Of a stretch of DNA of 64,000 nucleotides, positions 58,581-64,000 are shown one piece after another. The position numbers and the translations under genes are program-made. The first letter of the stretch is position 1; each line of letters opens with the position of its first letter. The notes under the pieces were generated by a model. That model made no database searches and was not told the DNA's origin. It worked only from the letters and a program-made list of their open reading frames with translations. Origin of the DNA: Pelecanus crispus (lineage: Eukaryota > Chordata > Aves > Pelecaniformes > Pelecanidae). The DNA lies in assembly GCF_030463565.1 (NCBI RefSeq), contig NC_134653.1, forward strand, positions 29,325,150 through 29,389,149. Direction: 5' to 3'.

Positions 58581-58593
58581 GGAGCCGCGCAGG

Positions 58594-61500
58594 ATGTTCG
58601 GGCTGGAGCAGTTCGAGCCGCAGAGCAGCAGCCGGAGCGGCGGGCAGGCGGAGCGGGGCTTCGGCCAGCCCGGACTGAGCATGAGCGCGCACTTCAAGGC
58701 GCCGGCCTTCCCCGGCGGCGGCCCGGCGGCGGCGGCGGTGGACCCGGCCCTGGGCGCGCTGGGCGAGCCGCCCCTCCTGGGCATGAACATGAGCCTGGCC
58801 GGGGACGCCTACGGCTTCCCGGGCCGCGGCCCCGCCGAGCTGCACGGCGGCGGCATGCAGCCGCCGGTGCACGGCTTCTTCGGCGGGCAGCAGCCGCACG
58901 GCGGCCACGGCGGCGCCCACCACCCCCACCAGCACCCCCCGCACTTCGGCGGCAACTTCGGGCCCGACCCCGGCGCCTCCTGCGTGCACGGCGGCCGGCT
59001 CCTGGGCTACAGCGGCGCGCTGGGCGGGCAGACGGCGTTCGCCGACGGCTACGAGCACATGGCCGAGAGCCAGGGCGGCGAGGGCTTCGGACAGCAGCGC
59101 CCCGGGAACCTGCCCGACTTCCAGCACCACAGCGCCGGCGCCTCCAGCCACGCCGTGCCGGCGCCCTGCCTGCCCCTCGACCAGTCCCCCAACCGCGCCG
59201 CCTCCTTCCACGGGCTGCCGGCGGCCGGCTCCTCCGAGCCCCACGGCCTGGAGCAGCGGCGGCTCCCCGCGCAGGGCGGCGTGGACTCGCTGGAATACAA
59301 TTACCCCGGCGACGGCCCCGCCGGCCACTTCGAGCTGCCCGTCTTCTCCCCGTCGGAGCCCGAGGGGCAGCTGCCGCACTACGGCGGCGGGCGGCAGGTG
59401 CCGGCGGGCGGCAGCTTCGCGGGGGCGCCCGCCCTGCCCCGGGCGCCGGGCATGGCCGTGGCCAAGGCGCACCCGCCGCAGCAGCACGGCGTCTTCTTCG
59501 AGCGCTTCGGGGGGGCGCGGAAGATGCCCGCCAGCCTGGAGCCGGGGGCCAGCGCCAGGCACCCGCTGATGCAGCAGCAGCAGCCGCCGCAGCCGCCGCA
59601 GCAGCCGCCGGGCTTGCTGGCCAGACAGAACTCCTGCCCGCCAGCCATCCCTAGGCAACAGCAAACAGAAGCCAACGCTCCCAACCCCAACCTGCAGGAC
59701 AATGGGCCCATAATGCAGAACCAGCATGCACAGTTTGAATACCCTATTCACAGACTGGAGAACAGGAATATGCATCCCTACACCGACCCCGTGTTTAATA
59801 TGCAGCACCCTCCTCCGCAACAGCCACCAAATCAAAGACTGCAGCACTTCGATGCCCCCTACGTGAGCGTCGCCAAGAGGCCGCGGTTCGACTTCCCCGG
59901 CAACCCCGGCGTCGAGCGCTGCGCCTCCTGGGGCAGCGGCATGCACGGCCCCGCCATGGAGAGCCACCTCTCCCCGACGGCCTACCCCGGCCTGCCGGGC
60001 GAGTTCACCCCGCCGGCGCCCGAGGCCTTTGGGGGGCCGCTGCCGCATGGCGGCCCCGAGCACCCGGCGCTGGCGCAGCGCCAGAACGCGGCCCTGGTGA
60101 TGAAGCAGATGGCCTCCCGCAGCCAGCAGCGCCTGCGGCCGCCCAGCCTGCAGCAGCTGGGGCACCACGGCGAGGTGGGCCCGCCCGGCGGCCTGCCGCC
60201 ACCCGCCTTCGAGCGGGAGGCCGGCAGCGGCGGCCGTGGCTTTGACGCCCCGGCGCCGCACCTGGCCCCCGACGGCGCCTGGTTCGCGGGGCCGCCGCCG
60301 CCCGGGGAGCTGCTGCCGCGGCGCATGGCGGCACCGGGGCTGCCGGCCGAGGCGGCCCCCCATGAGCTGGGCCTGCAGCCGGGCGGTGCCGCCGTGCTCT
60401 TCCGGCCGGGCGCCGGCGGGCTGGGGCTGCAGGAGCCGCTGCGGATGGCGGGCGAGGGGCCGGCGCAGGCCCTGCCCTCGCCCGGCGTCCACCCGCCCTT
60501 CGCGCCCGCCATGGGCGGCCTCTCGCAGCTGCAGTCGCCGGGCGGCGGCGTGGCGCTGCCCAGCGCCCCTGCTGAGCGCCGCGGCCCCGCCGACTTCGCC
60601 GCCCAGCCCGGCTTCCCCTTCGCGGCGGCGGCGCGGCAGCCGGCGGCCCACGGGGCCGCACCTGCCCTCAGCGCCTCGCCGGGAGCCTACCCGCCGCCCC
60701 CGCCCGAGTTCCCCCCGCCGCCGCCGCCGCGGCCCGCCGCCAGCAAGCTGGGCGCCCTCTCGCTGGGCTCCTTCAGCAAGCCGGCCAGCAAGGACAACGT
60801 CTTCGGGCAGAGCTGCCTGGCCGCCCTCTCCACCGCCTGCCAGAACATGATCGCCAGCCTGGGCGCCCCCAACCTCAACGTCACCTTCAACAAGAAGAGC
60901 CCGGCGGAGGCCAAGCGCAAGCTCAGCCAGGCGGAGCCTGACCCGCCGCCGCCGGCCGCCCCAGACTACTTCCCGGCGGGGCCGCCGGCGGGCGGGGGCG
61001 GCGCGGGCAAGGCGGCGGGCACTGCCCCGCTGCTGCCCGCCGAGAGCAGCCTCTCGCCCGGCTACGCGCTGGAGCCGGCGGCCGGCGGTGAGGGGAAGGC
61101 GGGCGGCGGGCGGGGGCGGGGCCGCCGGAAACGGGACAGCGGGCACGTCAGCCCCGGCACCTTCTTCGAGAAGTTCTCGGCCGCGGAGGGCAGCGGGGCT
61201 GGTGTCAGCCCGGGGCAGCCGGCGGTGCCGGCGGCGGCAGGGGGCCCGCCGGGGGCTGCGGGCACGGAGCGCGGCGGGGGTACCCCCCACGACAAGCCCC
61301 TGACCTCGCCCTCCTGGGGCAAGGGTGGCGAGCTGCTGCTGGGGGAGCAGCCTGACCTGATGTCCTCCCTGGACAGCGGCATCCAGAGCGTCACCAAGTC
61401 GGACAGCAGCTCCCCGCACGTGGACTTCCCCGACGAGGTCAGCACCAGCTACGGCAACGAGGACGAGGTTTCCTCCAGCTCCGACAATGCCGCTTCCAAG

Positions 61501-62026
61501 CCCACCCGCAGCCCGCTGCTGGGCGGCTCGCCCAAGCTGCCCCGCGGGGAGCACGCACTTCTCAATGGACAAAAGCCCCTGGCCCTAGGCCTCCTCAGCA
61601 CGTCTACCTCGACCCCCGACAGCTACGGGCTCAGCACCACAGCAGGTGCCCACCCCGGCACGCCGGGCATGGAGCAAGTGCGGACCCCCACGAGCACCTC
61701 GGCCCAGGACGAGATCCACCCCCTGGAGATCCTGCAGGCGCAGATCCAGCTCCAGCGGCAGCAGTTCAGCATCTCGGAAGACCAACCCTTGGGGCTGAAG
61801 AGCAAGAAGGGGGAGTGCGCGGGGCAGAACGGGGACAGCGACCTGGGCAGCTGCTGCTCAGAGGGCGTCAAGGGCGCCATGAGCACCATCGACCTGGACT
61901 CCCTGATGGCGGAGCACAACTCCACCTGGTACCTGCCCGGTGAGAAGGCCCTGATGGAGGGGCAGGAGGAGGACAAACCCATGGCGCCCTGGGAGAAGCC
62001 CAAGCCCACGAATCCCAGCAAAGAAG
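58594..62026 (+). CDS. MN1: MN1 transcriptional coregulator, exon 1 (C-terminal exon outside window)
   Basis: Nuclear, largely disordered transcriptional coregulator with roles in craniofacial and brain development; fused to ETV6 in leukaemia and altered by C-terminal truncations in human disease (established knowledge). The frame begins [10 protein letters not shown], as in human MFGLDQFEPQ. It keeps [70 protein letters not shown] and [10 protein letters not shown]. Also kept are [11 protein letters not shown] to AKRKLSQ (about 717-779), [20 protein letters not shown] (about 840-860), [20 protein letters not shown] (from 1039) and [13 protein letters not shown] (from 1096). Exon 1 is 1144 codons plus one base, ending KEG|GTATCG. 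The single G fits the Ala that follows SKE in human MN1. It is shorter than human exon 1 (about 1260 codons), partly through loss of polyglutamine. The open frame continues to 62130 only by reading into the intron. Confidence 0.97.
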
Positions 62027-62288
62027 GTATCGGTTGTCCCGCGCGGGTGCCGGCCCACGGGGGGACGGGGGGCTGCTCGGGGAAGGGGAGGTGGCAGAGC
62101 TCCGGCCCCGGAACAGCGGGCGCACGTTAGCCCCAGACCCGCTCCACCCTTGGTGGGGACCGCGGTGGGTGCCGGCTGCCTTCCCGCTCCGGGCTGGGGC
62201 TGCGGGGTGCGAGGTGGCTCTGCTGGGGTGGCCAGCGTCAGGGACGAAGCACCCGCTGCCCGGCCGGCCGCGGGTGACGGCCACCAGC

Positions 62289-62325
62289 CCCATCCCCATG
62301 GTACCTCCCCCATCCCCATGGTACC
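62289..62325 (+). repeat. Two copies of a CATGGTACCTCC-type unit
   Basis: An 18-nt unit (CCATCCCCATGGTACCTC) is present twice in tandem in the GC-rich start of MN1 intron 1. Confidence 0.8.
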
Positions 62326-62390
62326 TCCTGGGGAGCGGCGGCCGAGGGCTGGGGCAGCCTGGGCTGGCGCGGGGCTCCCGGGGGTTAGCA

Positions 62391-62545
62391 GCAGAGGGGC
62401 TCCCGGCAGAGCCCCAGCCGTGCTCCGGGGCCTGGGGTGCCGTGGAGGGGGGCTGCAGGCGTGGGGTGCCGAGGAGGGGGCTCCCCCCAGAGCCCTGCCG
62501 GGCGTGGGGTGCTGAGGAGGGGGCTCCCGCAGAGCCCCGTGCTGG
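62391..62545 (+). repeat. Imperfect G-rich tandem repeat (minisatellite-like)
   Basis: Three or so degenerate units of about 45-55 nt built on GGGGTGC-GAGGAGGGGGCTCCC and CAGAGCCC blocks. G runs of 4-6 give quadruplex potential. Confidence 0.65.
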
Positions 62546-64000
62546 CTGAGCCTTCCAGCCGTTTCCCCCAAACTGTTACAGAGATCCTCCTAAACCGTGA
62601 AAATAGGAATTTGTTAGTGGTGCTGCCCCTCCGATTCCAGGTATTTCCCTGCTTGGATTAAGAGCCTACTAGCAGCGCGATACTGAACTGAAAGGCTCTT
62701 AACATTTTTTTTTTTCCCCTTTAATAGAAAGGCAATTTAAAATAAGGCTCTGGCTCTGCTGGTATAAAACTTGCTTAGTTGACAGATGTTTAATTTCGAC
62801 ATTAGTTGTCATTTTTGATCTTTCCCCATGTCCAGAGGGCATCATAATTCCCCAGGCTCAGGAAAAAAATATTTTAATGGAAAGCCCTCTATTATAAAAG
62901 CTGTTTAAGTTAAAGATGATTATAGATTCAATTGGTTTCTATTTTATCTTATCAAAGCCGTATTTTCCAAGCCGCCTGACTGTGTGTGTGAATATTACAA
63001 TAGATGCACGTGCATGTACCTGCTCTATGAATGCACGCAGGCAATTTTTTGATGTGCTGTAAGTACACGTGCGTAATTTATGCAATATAAACTCATTATT
63101 TGTGTGCCTAGGAAAGTTGATGTTTTGGTACTGCTAGTGTAGTTCGAAATTGTTTTCATTACATCTGGTTGTACAGACTGACTTTTTACAGTCCTCTGCG
63201 TTGAGTAATTTCGCTAAGAAAGGTGTTGGAAAAATCAAAAGGGAGCTGGTTTGAAAACTGGGCAATTTCCTACCCCCAGTTCTGGTTGGCTTTCCAGCTT
63301 TGGCTTTCTGAAGCGTGAATCCTAGCCCCCACGGTTTGTCTCTTTGTTCATGTTTAATGCCCAGCGCAGGAGACTCTCATTTCAAGCGGGAGTGTTTAGC
63401 ATGCACAGCAGACTCTAGGAAGCCCATCAGCATTCTCCATGCTTCACCCAGGCAAGGACATAAATTGGTTTGTTTGGGGCCCTTCTTTTCCATTTTTAAA
63501 TGGAGTTGCACACAGCATCCTTCCTGGCCCCTTCTCTTTTATTGTTTCTTGTACACAACATCTAGATCTGACTGGATCAATAGCTAGTTAGCACAAATCA
63601 CAGTTCCTGTCACTTCTACCTTGGCAGACTCGAACACATATATACGTTCTCTCACAACACACACACGCACCCGCCCGTTGTGTGTGCACTCACACGCAGA
63701 CATGCATACAGATATGCAGATGTACACACCATGCTGTATTTAGAAATAGATTTTAGAAGAGTAACTTATTCCATAGATCTTAATTTCATGGATTAAAAAA
63801 GAAATCCTGAGCAGTGATTTAATCCTGAACAGCTCATTTATTAAAAGTGTAATTTGGCTTAAAATTACGTGTGTTTCGTGTATGTGTGTCATACGGAGCG
63901 ATGCTTTCTTTAACGTCTTTAACAGCACTCCTACGTTCACTTTGATCACCGCTGTTCTTAGTAACATCTAGTGAAATAAGTAATTGCTTTCCGGTCGCGA

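Larger units (their letters stand above)
57501..58593 (+). promoter_or_regulatory. MN1: MN1 proximal promoter and 5' leader
   Basis: CpG island up to the MN1 ATG. It contains a 15-nt GAGCCCAGCCGAGCC unit repeated twice (58005-58034), an inverted CCAAT box at 58121-58125 and a (CCG)8 run at about 58264-58287. Human MN1 has a leader of roughly 0.9 kb (from memory), which would put the start near 57.6 kb. The CCAAT box would fit a start nearer 58.2 kb. The transcription start is undetermined. Confidence 0.65.
62027..64000 (+). other. MN1: MN1 intron 1, first 2 kb
   Basis: It starts GTATCG. The first 550 bp are GC-rich, with G-rich imperfect repeats (62289-62325 and 62391-62545). At about 62560 it switches sharply to AT-rich sequence, which has the look of conserved non-coding DNA: a 10-bp inverted repeat at 62658-62667/62693-62702 and two CACGTG E-boxes at 63007-63012 and 63066-63071. 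A CA/TG-rich stretch lies at 63640-63730. No exon was found, so the last MN1 exon is beyond the window. Confidence 0.85.

Noticed and set aside
58357-61572. 1071-codon open frame on the minus strand opposite MN1
   Set aside because: Stop codons are rare on both strands at this GC content. The translation is low-complexity Arg/Gly/Ala/Pro sequence mirroring MN1 codons, and the + strand frame matches MN1 throughout.
62027-62130. MN1 coding sequence extended to the stop at 62130
   Set aside because: AAG|GTATCG at 62026 is a usable donor at the exact point (after SKE) where the known MN1 exon 1 ends. The downstream 34 codons lack any MN1 similarity.

Overview
The window is vertebrate nuclear DNA, almost certainly from a bird. 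Split coding sequence with GT-AG introns, CpG-island promoters, several CR1 (chicken repeat 1) LINE fragments and no mammalian SINEs all point that way. CR1 elements also occur in crocodilians and turtles, so 'bird' is an inference, and the species cannot be told. Two protein genes are present, both on the + strand: PITPNB (complete, 230-34750 plus 3' UTR) and MN1 (exon 1 only, 58594-62026). They are also neighbours on human 22q12, so this is conserved synteny; in chicken that segment lies on chromosome 15 (from memory).

Region 1 (1 to about 36.7 kb) is PITPNB, a Class I phosphatidylinositol/phosphatidylcholine transfer protein. All coding exons could be placed by splice sites with phase continuity: ten constitutive exons (one an 8-nt microexon) and two alternative C-terminal exons, giving 271- and 272-residue forms. 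The cassette exon at 33705-33789 carries its own stop only 37 nt before its donor. Including it gives the form with Ser262; skipping it gives the form without that serine. Intron 7 (14 kb) and intron 8 hold CR1 fragments and simple repeats. A 3' UTR with several poly(A) signals follows.

Region 2 (about 36.7 to 56.4 kb) is intergenic. It contains one short CR1 fragment, simple repeats, GC-rich patches including an orphan CpG-rich stretch near 41.3-41.7 kb, and AT-rich stretches that could hold distal MN1 enhancers. No convincing coding exon was found.

Region 3 (56.4 to 64 kb) is the MN1 CpG island, its 5' leader with several short upstream ORFs, the very large first coding exon (1144 codons plus one base), and the first 2 kb of intron 1. 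The last MN1 exon lies outside the window. This MN1 lacks the long polyglutamine tract of the human protein.

No CRISPR array, phage, operon or other prokaryotic system is present, and I see no evidence for a wholly new system. The observations most worth checking are the NMD-escaping cassette exon of PITPNB, a base-composition dip inside MN1 exon 1, an unexplained antisense ORF in PITPNB intron 7, mutually exclusive hairpins near 48.55 kb, and AT-rich islands flanking MN1 exon 1.
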